A stretch of 9,811 bases of DNA from Candidatus Cloacimonadota bacterium. GTDB taxonomy: Bacteria; Cloacimonadota; Cloacimonadia; Cloacimonadales; TCS61. This document shows positions 1-7,220 of this stretch, in pieces; the first letter of the stretch is position 1; each line of letters begins with the position of its first letter. A program made the position numbers and the translations under genes. The notes under the pieces are model-generated. The model did not search any database and was not told where the DNA came from. It worked only from the letters and a program-made list of their open reading frames with translations. The stretch covers positions 1 through 9,811 of the forward strand of contig JAUVIJ010000054.1 in NCBI GenBank assembly GCA_030592835.1. Reading direction: 5' to 3'.

Positions 1-741
1 GGTTACCGTGCCGGCACCAGATTGATGTATATGGATTCAGTTCAATATCATCCGACTGGAGCAGTATTTCCGGAACAGATCGTCGGTTTCCTATGTACGG
101 AAAAGATCAGAGGCTTGGGTGCTCAACCTGTAAATAAAGATGGCGATCTCTTTGTTTATCCCCTGGAACCAAGAGATATCGAAGCATCCGCTTTTATTAG
201 AGAGTGCGAAAGTGAGAAAGGAATCACCACACCTTCCGGTTTGAAAGGTGTCTGGCTGGATTCTCCATTGATCGAAATGATAAATGGAGAAGGTACGATA
301 GAAAAATATTTACCGGCGATGTTGAGACAGTTCAAAAGATTCGATATCGATATCAGGAAATATCCCATGCTGGTCTATCCCACACTTCATTATCAAAATG
401 GTGGTTTGGAAATAAATGAGAAATCGGAAACATCTGTTCCCGGTCTATTCGTTGCCGGTGAAGCTTCAGGTGGTGTTCATGGTCGCAATCGATTGATGGG
501 TAATTCCCAGCTTGATATTATTGTCTTTGGTCGACGGGCTGGTACTCATGCAGCAGAAAGAGTTAAGGATGGAGTAAAGATCGGCAAATTATCCCTGAAG
601 CATGTTAATGAATATATCAAAGAAGTTGATAGCATCAATATTGATAAATCCAAGATCTCACCACTGGTTTTACCTGACTATATTCCTGACCATGTGAAAG
701 CAAAACAACTGACTACCGAATATCGGGGAACTCTGGTGTAA
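1..741 (+). CDS. sdhA: Succinate dehydrogenase/fumarate reductase-type flavoprotein subunit, 3' part (5' end outside window)
   Basis: FAD subunit that interconverts succinate and fumarate. Only the last 246 residues are in the window; the frame is open from base 1, so the cut is the window edge and not a mutation. All four dicarboxylate-site residues known from E. coli FrdA have clear counterparts: His17 in YHPTG, Arg58 in LEPRD (the proton-shuttle Arg), His130 in HYQNGG and Arg164 in NRLMGNS. The FAD-contacting stretch VPGLFVAGEASGG is at 146-158. Only about 78 residues follow NRLMGNS, whereas E. coli FrdA has roughly 200, so most of the usual helical C-terminal domain is absent. The next gene starts 19 bases downstream and is a hydrogenase subunit, so no lost 3' part is hidden behind a frameshift. 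The direction (succinate oxidation or fumarate reduction) cannot be read from sequence. A thiol:fumarate-reductase-like role is an alternative. No iron-sulfur or membrane-anchor subunit is visible here; it may lie upstream. Confidence 0.87.
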   Translation, partial: GYRAGTRLMYMDSVQYHPTGAVFPEQIVGFLCTEKIRGLGAQPVNKDGDLFVYPLEPRDIEASAFIRECESEKGITTPSGLKGVWLDSPLIEMINGEGTIEKYLPAMLRQFKRFDIDIRKYPMLVYPTLHYQNGGLEINEKSETSVPGLFVAGEASGGVHGRNRLMGNSQLDIIVFGRRAGTHAAERVKDGVKIGKLSLKHVNEYIKEVDSINIDKSKISPLVLPDYIPDHVKAKQLTTEYRGTLV

Positions 742-750
742 TTATTTGAT

Positions 751-754
751 GGAG
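751..754 (+). promoter_or_regulatory. Ribosome binding site that decides the hydrogenase small-subunit start
   Basis: GGAG lies six bases before the ATG at 761. In-frame starts further upstream (TTG at 746, ATG at 749) have no such site, and family members typically begin with a short Met-Ala-Lys-Pro stretch followed by the first beta strand. The 761 start is therefore preferred. Confidence 0.7.
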
Positions 755-760
755 AACACA

Positions 761-1777
761 ATGGCTAAACCCAAAGTAGCTTTTTACTGGTGTGCTTCCT
801 GTGGTGGATGTGAAGAGGCCATAATAGATTTAAATGAAGATATCCTGAAAGTAGCGGAACTTGTCGATATTGTTTTCTGGCCCTGTGCCATGGATTATAA
901 ATATCAGGATGTCAGGAATATGAAGGATGGTGAAATTACGGTAGCATTTATCAATGGTGCTATCCGTACTGATGAACAGGTTGAAATATCCCGTCTACTC
1001 AGGCAGAAATCGCAGATTGTCGTAGCTTTCGGTGCCTGTTCCCATCTTGGTGGAATTCCTGGATTGGCAAATTTCTGGGATCGTGACACAATTTTCAATT
1101 CCTCCTATGGCTCCGCCTGTCCATCCGTTGATAATCCTGAGAATATTATTCCACAAGTCATATCAAAAGTCCCGGAAGGAGAACTCACCCTGCCCAAATT
1201 CCATAACACCGTAAAGAGTCTTGATCAGGTTGTGGAAGTAGATTATTATCTTCCAGGTTGTTCTCCCGCTCCTTATTTGACTATGAAAGCCATCGAGAAG
1301 ATCCTTTCAGGTGATCTGCCTGCTAAAGGCACTGTCCTTGCTCCCAATAAATCCCTTTGTGACCAGTGCACGCGTAATGACACCAAACCGGAAAAACTCA
1401 CAATCGATAAGATCAACCGCGTTTCACTTGTAGAAGTTGATCCGGAGAAGTGTTTTCTAGCCCAGGGTATTATCTGTATGGGACCGGTTACCAGATTTGG
1501 TTGCAGTGAAAATGATGATGGTCGCTGTATTAAGGTTAATATGCCCTGCCGCGGTTGTTACGGGCCTCCCGACGGAGTAAAGGATACTGGAGCAAAGATG
1601 GTTGCTGCTCTCGCATCGATCATGGGGTTGGAAGATGAAGAGAACATGAAAGATAATAAAATAAGTTCCCTTATGGATCAGATAATCGATCCTGCAGGAA
1701 CATTCTATAGATTCACACTGCCGGTTTCCATGCTGAGACGTAAGCAGGGAAATGATACCGAGAAGAGAGAAAAATAA
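761..1777 (+). CDS. mvhG: [NiFe] hydrogenase small subunit, Mvh-like (group 3c-like)
   Basis: Electron-transfer subunit of a cytoplasmic [NiFe] hydrogenase, 338 residues from the ATG at 761. The proximal [4Fe-4S] cluster ligands are visible as Cys14 and Cys17 (CGGCE), Cys93 (GACSHLGG) and Cys167 (GCSPAP). Two more Cys-rich stretches, Cys200/203 and Cys231, 239, 248, 256, 263 and 266, could hold two further [4Fe-4S] clusters. There is no twin-arginine signal peptide, so the enzyme should act in the cytoplasm. Motifs such as FGACSHLGGIPGLANFW and CRGCYGPPDGVKD match, from memory, the small subunits that work with MvhA and often with HdrABC. The usual partner MvhD ([2Fe-2S] adaptor) is not next to it; the slot directly upstream is taken by the SdhA/FrdA-like flavoprotein. 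Its stop codon TAA shares one base with the ATG of the large-subunit gene, so the two are very likely co-translated. Confidence 0.9.
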   Translation: MAKPKVAFYWCASCGGCEEAIIDLNEDILKVAELVDIVFWPCAMDYKYQDVRNMKDGEITVAFINGAIRTDEQVEISRLLRQKSQIVVAFGACSHLGGIPGLANFWDRDTIFNSSYGSACPSVDNPENIIPQVISKVPEGELTLPKFHNTVKSLDQVVEVDYYLPGCSPAPYLTMKAIEKILSGDLPAKGTVLAPNKSLCDQCTRNDTKPEKLTIDKINRVSLVEVDPEKCFLAQGIICMGPVTRFGCSENDDGRCIKVNMPCRGCYGPPDGVKDTGAKMVAALASIMGLEDEENMKDNKISSLMDQIIDPAGTFYRFTLPVSMLRRKQGNDTEKREK

Positions 1778-3237
1778 TGAAAAAAATAACTATAGATCCA
1801 ATTACCAGACTGGAAGGTCATGGAAAAATTGAAATATTCCTTGATGAACAGGGTAATGCTACGAATGCCTATCTCCAGATACCCGAATTAAAGGGTTTCG
1901 AACAATTTTGCGTAGGCAGACCTGTAGAAGAATTACCCCGAATTACACCCAGGATCTGCGGTGTCTGTCCCACTACTCATCATATGGCATCGGCAAAAAC
2001 AGTTGATGCTGTTTATAATGTACAGCCGACCGAAACAGCTGTTAAAATCCGCAAGGTGATCTATGATGCTTTCATGATGGAAGACCATCTTCTGCATTTC
2101 TTCTTCTTGGGCGGACCAGATTTTATTGTCGGACCAGGCGCACCTCCGGAAGAACGCAACATTCTTGGAGTTGTTGGCAAAGTCGGTGTTGAGATCGGAA
2201 AAAAAGTTATCGATATCCGTCGAAGATTAAGATTGATCGTAACTACACTCGGAGGAAGAGTGATCCATCCGGTATGCGGTCTGCCCGGGGGAGTATCGAG
2301 AGGGATCAAGGAGGAAGAAAGAATCCAGTTCCTTCAAATCGCGAAAGACTCAGTTGAATTTGCTAAATTCACTTTGCAGACTTTCGATGATATTGTTGTA
2401 AAGAACAAGGTCTATCTGGAACTCATAACCGGTGATATTTATAAACACGAAACTCATTATATGGGTTTGGTTGATGAAAACAATAAGGTGAATTTCTATG
2501 ATGGAAAAATCCGGGTTGTTGATCCGGATGGAAAGGAAATAGCTAAGTTTGAAGGAAAAGATTACCTAGATCATATTGTTGAAAGAGTGGAACCATGGAG
2601 TTATGTTAAATTTCCCTATCTGAAAAATGTCGGTTGGAAGGGATTTGAGGACGGAAAAGATAGCGGTGTTTACCGGGTTGCACCACTGGCCAGGTTGAAT
2701 GTGTCTGATGGTATGACAACACCCTTAGCCCAGATAGAATATGAGAAAATGTTTTCTGCTTTAGGAGGTAAACCAGCACACAACACACTGGCATTCCACT
2801 GGGCAAGACTCGTGGAGGTTATGTATGCTGCCGAGGATCTTGTTTCCCTTCTGGAAGACAAATCGATAATTAGTGATGATATCAGGAATATACCAACAGA
2901 AACTCCGACAGAAGGTGTGGGCGTTGTTGAAGCTCCCAGAGGGCTTTTGATCCATCATTATAAAACCGATCCAGAAGGTCTGGTCACAGGAGTGAATATG
3001 ATCGTGGCAACGGTCGGTAATTCTGCAGCAATATCGATGTCCATCGCTAAAGCTGCTCAAAAACTGATCAAGAACGGTAATGTCGATCAAAAGATACTGA
3101 ACATGGTCGAAATGGCTTTCAGACCTTACGATCCCTGCCTTGCCTGTTCTACTCACTCTCTGCCCGGAGAAACACAACTGATAGTTAATATTTACGACAA
3201 AGATAAGAATAAGATAAAGACCATAAGAAGAGACTGA
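1777..3237 (+). CDS. mvhA: [NiFe] hydrogenase large (catalytic) subunit, Mvh-like
   Basis: Catalytic subunit that carries the Ni-Fe(CN)2CO site and takes up or forms H2. It has 486 residues. Both nickel-binding motifs are intact: RICGVC near the N-terminus (Cys61, Cys64, followed by PTTH) and DPCLACSTH near the C-terminus (Cys454, Cys457, His460). The N-terminal ITIDPITRLEGHG is the standard opening of the family. After His460 there is a tail of 26 residues, which by family precedent is cut off by a dedicated endopeptidase once nickel is inserted; the gene for such a protease lies directly downstream. The motifs fit group 3 (cytoplasmic, bidirectional-type) rather than membrane-bound group 1 enzymes. 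No binding site for NAD or F420 is encoded in this subunit, so the electron acceptor must come from partner proteins, possibly the flavoprotein upstream or genes outside the window. Confidence 0.94.
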   Translation: MKKITIDPITRLEGHGKIEIFLDEQGNATNAYLQIPELKGFEQFCVGRPVEELPRITPRICGVCPTTHHMASAKTVDAVYNVQPTETAVKIRKVIYDAFMMEDHLLHFFFLGGPDFIVGPGAPPEERNILGVVGKVGVEIGKKVIDIRRRLRLIVTTLGGRVIHPVCGLPGGVSRGIKEEERIQFLQIAKDSVEFAKFTLQTFDDIVVKNKVYLELITGDIYKHETHYMGLVDENNKVNFYDGKIRVVDPDGKEIAKFEGKDYLDHIVERVEPWSYVKFPYLKNVGWKGFEDGKDSGVYRVAPLARLNVSDGMTTPLAQIEYEKMFSALGGKPAHNTLAFHWARLVEVMYAAEDLVSLLEDKSIISDDIRNIPTETPTEGVGVVEAPRGLLIHHYKTDPEGLVTGVNMIVATVGNSAAISMSIAKAAQKLIKNGNVDQKILNMVEMAFRPYDPCLACSTHSLPGETQLIVNIYDKDKNKIKTIRRD

Positions 3238-3245
3238 CCGTTTTA

Positions 3246-3698
3246 ATGAAAACACTTGTTCTGGGACTCGGTAACACCATTCTCTGTGATGATGGTGCAG
3301 GAATTCATGTAGCAGATGAGATACAAAAACGTTGTCCTGAAATCGATGTTCTCGATGCAAGTGCTGCAGGATTCAGGGTTATTGATGAGATCATCGGTTA
3401 CGATCGTTTGATCATGATCGATTCGATCAGGACCCGAAAAGTTGAAACAGGTACTTTAATGAGATTCAGTTTAGAAGAATTCAATCGGACTTTACACCAT
3501 ACATCCCCCCATGATATAAGTCTTTTCGAAGCTTTTGAAATTATGAAGAGTCATGATGAGAAATTACCGGGAAAGGTCATTATTTACGGGATAGAAGTAG
3601 AAGATACCATGACATTTTCAGAAAAATGTACTGCTTCTGTCGAAAAAGCAATACCAGGGATCGTTGACACTATAATTAAAGAACAATCACTGCATTAA
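3246..3698 (+). CDS. Hydrogenase maturation endopeptidase (HybD/HycI/HyaD family)
   Basis: Nickel-dependent protease of 150 residues, the usual length, that removes the C-terminal tail of the hydrogenase large subunit. The opening LVLGLGNTILCDDGAGI carries the family motif GxGNxxxxDDGxG; Asp16 corresponds to Glu16 of E. coli HybD. Asp59 in IMIDSI and His89 in SPHDISL fit the other two nickel ligands (Asp62 and His93 in HybD). It sits eight bases after the large-subunit gene, its most likely substrate. No good Shine-Dalgarno site is visible before the ATG (the spacer reads CCGTTTTA), so translation is probably coupled to that of the large subunit, which would keep the protease at a low level. 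This is my reading of the spacing and is not proven. Confidence 0.92.
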   Translation: MKTLVLGLGNTILCDDGAGIHVADEIQKRCPEIDVLDASAAGFRVIDEIIGYDRLIMIDSIRTRKVETGTLMRFSLEEFNRTLHHTSPHDISLFEAFEIMKSHDEKLPGKVIIYGIEVEDTMTFSEKCTASVEKAIPGIVDTIIKEQSLH

Positions 3699-3717
3699 GA
3701 TTTGTTAATCGTTATCC

Positions 3718-3722
3718 GGAGG
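3718..3722 (+). promoter_or_regulatory. Ribosome binding site for sucC
   Basis: GGAGG lies four bases before the ATG at 3727, a short but workable spacing. It supports 3727 as the start rather than the TTG at 3724, and matches the known SucC N-terminus beginning MNIHEYQAK. Confidence 0.7.
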
Positions 3723-3726
3723 TTTG

Positions 3727-4902
3727 ATGAATATTCACGAATATCAGGCGAAAAAGATACTGGCTCAGAACGGAGTAAAAATCCTGGATGGAGTCATGGC
3801 GGAATCTCTGAATGGTGCCCTGAAAGCTACCGAAGTTCTGGGAGGTAAATCCTGGGTGGTGAAAGCTCAGGTTCACGCTGGCGGACGTGGTAAAGCTGGT
3901 GGTATCAAACTGGTAAATTCGGTAGAAGAATTGAAAGAAGCTGTGAAAAACATGTTGGGCATGAAACTGATCACTCACCAGACGGGACCGGAAGGTAAGG
4001 AAGTAAAAAAAGTTTATATAGAGAAAACAGTGGTCATCAAGCAGGAATTCTATCTAGGTATCGTTCTGGATCGTAATCTTGAGATGCCTGTGATCATTGC
4101 ATCCACAGAGGGTGGTATCGAGATAGAAAAAGTAGCTGCAGAATCACCGGAAAAGATCATAAAAGTCGCTGTAGATCCCCTCATTGGTTTCCAGGCACAC
4201 CAAGCTCGCGAACTTGCTTTTGGCTTAGGTTTGAATTATGAATATATAAAGGATTTTATTAAATTTACCGGAGCTTTATATAAAACTTATTCCCAGAATG
4301 ATGCCAGTCTGGTGGAGATCAATCCCCTGGTTTTAACAACTGACGGCAGTTTTGTGGCTCTCGATGCTAAAATGGGTTTCGACGACAACGCCCTTTATCG
4401 TCATAATGATATTCTAGCATTGCGTGATCTGGAAGAGGAAGAACCTGCAGAACTTGAAGCCAGCCGCTATGGCTTAAACTACGTCAAACTTGAGGGAAAT
4501 GTTGGTTGCATGGTGAATGGTGCTGGTCTGGCAATGTCCACTATGGATATCATCAAGCATGAAGGTGGAGAACCAGCCAATTTTCTGGATGTGGGAGGAG
4601 TTGCCAGTGCTGAGACAGTTGCCAAAGGCTTTGGGCTCATTCTGAAAGATCCAAATGTTAAAGCAATCTTTGTGAATATTTTCGGCGGGATCGTCCGCTG
4701 TGATCGAATTGCCAACGGCATTATCGAAGCGACTCGGACGACCAAAGTTGTTATACCGGTTATAGTCAGGCTTGATGGAACCAATGCCGAGGAAGCGAAA
4801 AGTATTCTGAACAAGATCAAAATTGAGAACATTATTACAGCAGAAGATCTGGGTGATGGTGCCCGGAAAGCCGTGGCTGCTGCCAGAGGAGAGCTGTCAT
4901 GA
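3727..4902 (+). CDS. sucC: Succinyl-CoA synthetase beta subunit
   Basis: Nucleotide-binding (ATP-grasp) subunit of succinyl-CoA synthetase, which couples succinyl-CoA to succinate conversion to ATP or GTP formation. It has 391 residues against 388 in E. coli. Visible hallmarks are MNIHEYQAK at the start, the nucleotide-binding loop VVKAQVHAGGRGKAGG at residues 44-59 (Lys46, Gly53 and Arg54 at the E. coli positions), the metal-binding VEINPL segment and the C-terminal CoA-ligase-type domain with NGAGLAMSTMD and VNIFGGIVRCD. In this operon it would supply the substrate-level phosphorylation step when succinyl-CoA from the methylmalonyl-CoA branch is turned into succinate, or activate succinate in the reverse direction. 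The stop overlaps the sucD start by four bases (ATGA). Nucleotide preference cannot be assigned by eye. Confidence 0.97.
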   Translation: MNIHEYQAKKILAQNGVKILDGVMAESLNGALKATEVLGGKSWVVKAQVHAGGRGKAGGIKLVNSVEELKEAVKNMLGMKLITHQTGPEGKEVKKVYIEKTVVIKQEFYLGIVLDRNLEMPVIIASTEGGIEIEKVAAESPEKIIKVAVDPLIGFQAHQARELAFGLGLNYEYIKDFIKFTGALYKTYSQNDASLVEINPLVLTTDGSFVALDAKMGFDDNALYRHNDILALRDLEEEEPAELEASRYGLNYVKLEGNVGCMVNGAGLAMSTMDIIKHEGGEPANFLDVGGVASAETVAKGFGLILKDPNVKAIFVNIFGGIVRCDRIANGIIEATRTTKVVIPVIVRLDGTNAEEAKSILNKIKIENIITAEDLGDGARKAVAAARGELS

Positions 4903-5771
4903 GCATTCTGGTGAACAAAGATTCAAAAGTTATCGTCCAGGGATTCACGGGAAAAGAAGGGACTTTTCATTCCGAGCAGTGTCTGACTTATGGAACCAAC
5001 ATTGTCGGTGGAGTGACACCAGGTAAAGGTGGTCAGGTTCATCTGGATCGTCCAGTTTTCAATACAGTAAAGGAAGCGGTGAAGGAAACAGGAGCCAATG
5101 TTTCGCTCATTTTTGTTCCTTCTGCCTTTGCTGCCGATGCTATTATGGAAGCGGCCAGCAGCGGGATTGAAGTGATTGTCTGCATTACCGAAGGTATTCC
5201 CACCAGAGAGGTCATGATCGCAAAGAAATATGTGCAGAAACATCAGGCTACTCTGATCGGACCCAATTGTCCGGGGATCATAACTGCTGAGGAAACTAAG
5301 GTCGGGATTATGCCAGGCTTTATTTTCAAGAAAGGTCCTGTCGGGCTGATCTCCAAATCCGGAACTTTGACTTACGAAATGGCTAACCAGGTTGTAAAAA
5401 GCGGTTTGGGAATTTCAACCGCTGTTGGTATTGGCGGAGATCAAATAATAGGAACGACCTTTATAGATCTTCTTAAACTCTTTGAAAATGATCAGGAAAC
5501 AAAAGCAGTTGTCCTGATCGGGGAGATCGGAGGAGATTTGGAAATCCAGGCAGCCGAATATATTGCAGATAATTTTTCAAAACCGGTCGTGGCATTTATC
5601 GCCGGGCAGACAGCTCCCAAAGGTAAAAGAATGGGACATGCCGGAGCGATCATAGCAGGTAGCAGTGGAACAGCCTCGGAAAAAATGGCTGCTTTGAGTC
5701 GAGCGGGAGTCAAGGTGGTTTCATCTCCGGCGATCGTTGGTGAAACAGTCTTACAATTACTGGAAAATTAG
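4899..5771 (+). CDS. sucD: Succinyl-CoA synthetase alpha subunit
   Basis: CoA-binding, phosphohistidine-carrying subunit of succinyl-CoA synthetase. It has 290 residues against 289 in E. coli. The N-terminal Rossmann-type CoA domain opens with VIVQGFTGKEGTFHSEQ, and GPNCPG marks the middle of the protein. The catalytic histidine that becomes phosphorylated is His247 in GKRMGHAGAIIAGSSGT. The start lies inside the end of sucC (ATGA overlap), with AGGAG at 4887-4891 seven bases upstream, so the two subunits should be made in equal amounts. The sequence is highly conserved throughout, with no sign of damage. Confidence 0.97.
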   Translation: MSILVNKDSKVIVQGFTGKEGTFHSEQCLTYGTNIVGGVTPGKGGQVHLDRPVFNTVKEAVKETGANVSLIFVPSAFAADAIMEAASSGIEVIVCITEGIPTREVMIAKKYVQKHQATLIGPNCPGIITAEETKVGIMPGFIFKKGPVGLISKSGTLTYEMANQVVKSGLGISTAVGIGGDQIIGTTFIDLLKLFENDQETKAVVLIGEIGGDLEIQAAEYIADNFSKPVVAFIAGQTAPKGKRMGHAGAIIAGSSGTASEKMAALSRAGVKVVSSPAIVGETVLQLLEN

Positions 5772-5786
5772 CTAAAGGAGAAAAAA

Positions 5787-6632
5787 GTGCGAGAAGTTGA
5801 TGTAAAATCAATAATACCTGTAGTTAAAAAACTTTGTATAGATGCCAACTATTATCTCGGTGAAGATGTTATCGCCCGGATCAGGAAAATGAAGGAGGAG
5901 GAAATCTCCCCGACAGCCAGGGAAGTCCTCTCCATTCTTCTGGAAAACTATGAATTGGCCGCAAGTGAAAAAATGCCGATCTGTCAGGATACAGGCATTG
6001 CAGTCATATTCATCGAACTAGGTCAGGATGTTCATCTTACCGGGGGTGACTTCTATGAAGCGATTAATGAAGGCGTAAGACAGGGTTACAAAGACGGTTA
6101 TCTGAGGAAATCCATGGTCTCTGATCCTATTATTGAACGGGTTAATACAAAAGATAATACACCGGCAATAATCTATACCGATATCGTATCGGGAGATAAG
6201 ATCAGGATCACTGTTGCACCTAAAGGCGGTGGATCAGAGAATATGAGTGAAGTAAAAATGATGAAAGCTGCTGATGGAATAAAAGGTGTGATTGATTTTG
6301 TGGTCGATCGTATCGACCGCTCGGGAGGGAATCCCTGTCCACCTCTTGTCGTCGGTGTCGGATTGGGTGGTAATTTTGAGCAGAGTGCTCTACTGGCAAA
6401 AAAATCTTTATTGAGATCATTGGATGAACCCAATCCCGATCCGAAATGGGCAGTCGTGGAACAGGAGATCCTGACCAGAATAAATAAACTGGGTATCGGA
6501 CCTCAGGGTCTTGGCGGACGTACAACTGCACTGGCGGTTCATATTCTTCATAAACCCTGTCATATAGCTTCAATGCCGGTTGCTGTAAATGTTCAATGCC
6601 ACGCTGCCAGGCATAAAAGCATAGAAATTTAA
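5787..6632 (+). CDS. fumA: Class I fumarate hydratase, alpha subunit (Fe-S domain)
   Basis: Catalytic [4Fe-4S] part of the oxygen-sensitive two-subunit fumarase that interconverts fumarate and malate; it corresponds to the N-terminal domain of one-chain class I fumarases. It has 281 residues. The three cluster cysteines are plausible as Cys66 (KMPICQDTG), Cys184 (GGNPCPPLVVG) and Cys271 (VNVQCHAARH); the SGGNPCPP, GLGG and KPCHIASMPVAVN segments are standard. The start is GTG at 5787, chosen because AAAGGAG at 5774-5780 sits six bases upstream. It follows sucD by 15 bases and precedes the beta subunit by 18. L(+)-tartrate dehydratase alpha is a relative with the same fold; the operon context of succinyl-CoA and malate enzymes favours fumarase. 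Confidence 0.93.
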   Translation: MREVDVKSIIPVVKKLCIDANYYLGEDVIARIRKMKEEEISPTAREVLSILLENYELAASEKMPICQDTGIAVIFIELGQDVHLTGGDFYEAINEGVRQGYKDGYLRKSMVSDPIIERVNTKDNTPAIIYTDIVSGDKIRITVAPKGGGSENMSEVKMMKAADGIKGVIDFVVDRIDRSGGNPCPPLVVGVGLGGNFEQSALLAKKSLLRSLDEPNPDPKWAVVEQEILTRINKLGIGPQGLGGRTTALAVHILHKPCHIASMPVAVNVQCHAARHKSIEI

Positions 6633-6650
6633 TTAATAAGGAGACGGATA

Positions 6651-7208
6651 ATGTCAGATGTGATCAGGTTACAGACACCATTGACCGATGAAGATGTGGC
6701 TCAATTGAAACCGGGAGACAAAGTACTGATCTCCGGCAAAATATATACAGGCAGAGATGCTGCTCATAAAAGACTGGTTGAATTACTCGAGAAAAATCAA
6801 GAATTACCCTTCGATATCAAGGATCAGATCATCTATTATGTAGGTCCGGCACCAGCACCTCCCGGAAAACCGATCGGTTCTGCAGGTCCAACCACCAGTT
6901 ACAGGATGGATCCATATACTCCGGCTTTGCTTGATGCCGGCTTAAAAGCAATGATCGGTAAAGGTCCGCGATCCCGATCTGTGATCGAATCCATGATCAA
7001 GAATAAAGCTGTCTATCTCGCTGCGATTGGCGGGGCTGCCGTGGTTATAGCAGAATCGATCAAGAAATCCAGGGTTATTGCTTATGAAGATCTGGGACCG
7101 GAAGCTATCAGAGAATTGCTGGTTGAAGATTTTCCCTGCATAGTTGCGAATGATATCCATGGGAATGATATTTTTATAATAGGAAAACAAAAATATAGAG
7201 AGGAATAG
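6651..7208 (+). CDS. fumB: Class I fumarate hydratase, beta subunit (C-terminal domain)
   Basis: Second subunit of the two-chain class I fumarase, equal to the C-terminal swivelling domain of one-chain enzymes. It has 185 residues, normal for this subunit. Recognisable segments are LKPGDKVLISGKIYTGRDAAH at about 20-40, YYVGPAPAPPGKPIGSAGPTTS at about 62-83, followed by YRMDPYTP, and AAIGGAAVVIA near 124-134. The ribosome site AAGGAG at 6638-6643 lies seven bases before the ATG. It is placed between the alpha subunit and malic enzyme, as expected for a cluster that carries C4 acids to pyruvate. The name fumB here means the beta subunit, not E. coli FumB. Tartrate dehydratase beta is the only close alternative. 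Confidence 0.93.
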   Translation: MSDVIRLQTPLTDEDVAQLKPGDKVLISGKIYTGRDAAHKRLVELLEKNQELPFDIKDQIIYYVGPAPAPPGKPIGSAGPTTSYRMDPYTPALLDAGLKAMIGKGPRSRSVIESMIKNKAVYLAAIGGAAVVIAESIKKSRVIAYEDLGPEAIRELLVEDFPCIVANDIHGNDIFIIGKQKYREE

Positions 7209-7220
7209 GTAAGAGGAAAT

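Noticed and set aside
746..760. Longer N-terminus for the hydrogenase small subunit
   Set aside because: TTG at 746 and ATG at 749 are in frame, but the GGAG site fits the ATG at 761, and the added residues have no family support.
2761..3360. A 199-codon open frame on the minus strand
   Set aside because: It lies antisense across the large-subunit 3' end and the protease start, both of which have unmistakable family motifs. Its translation is rich in His, Cys and Ser and lacks any recognisable domain, as expected of a shadow frame.
4479..4832. A 117-codon minus-strand frame within sucC
   Set aside because: It is the antisense of a strongly conserved part of sucC and has no ribosome site or family features.
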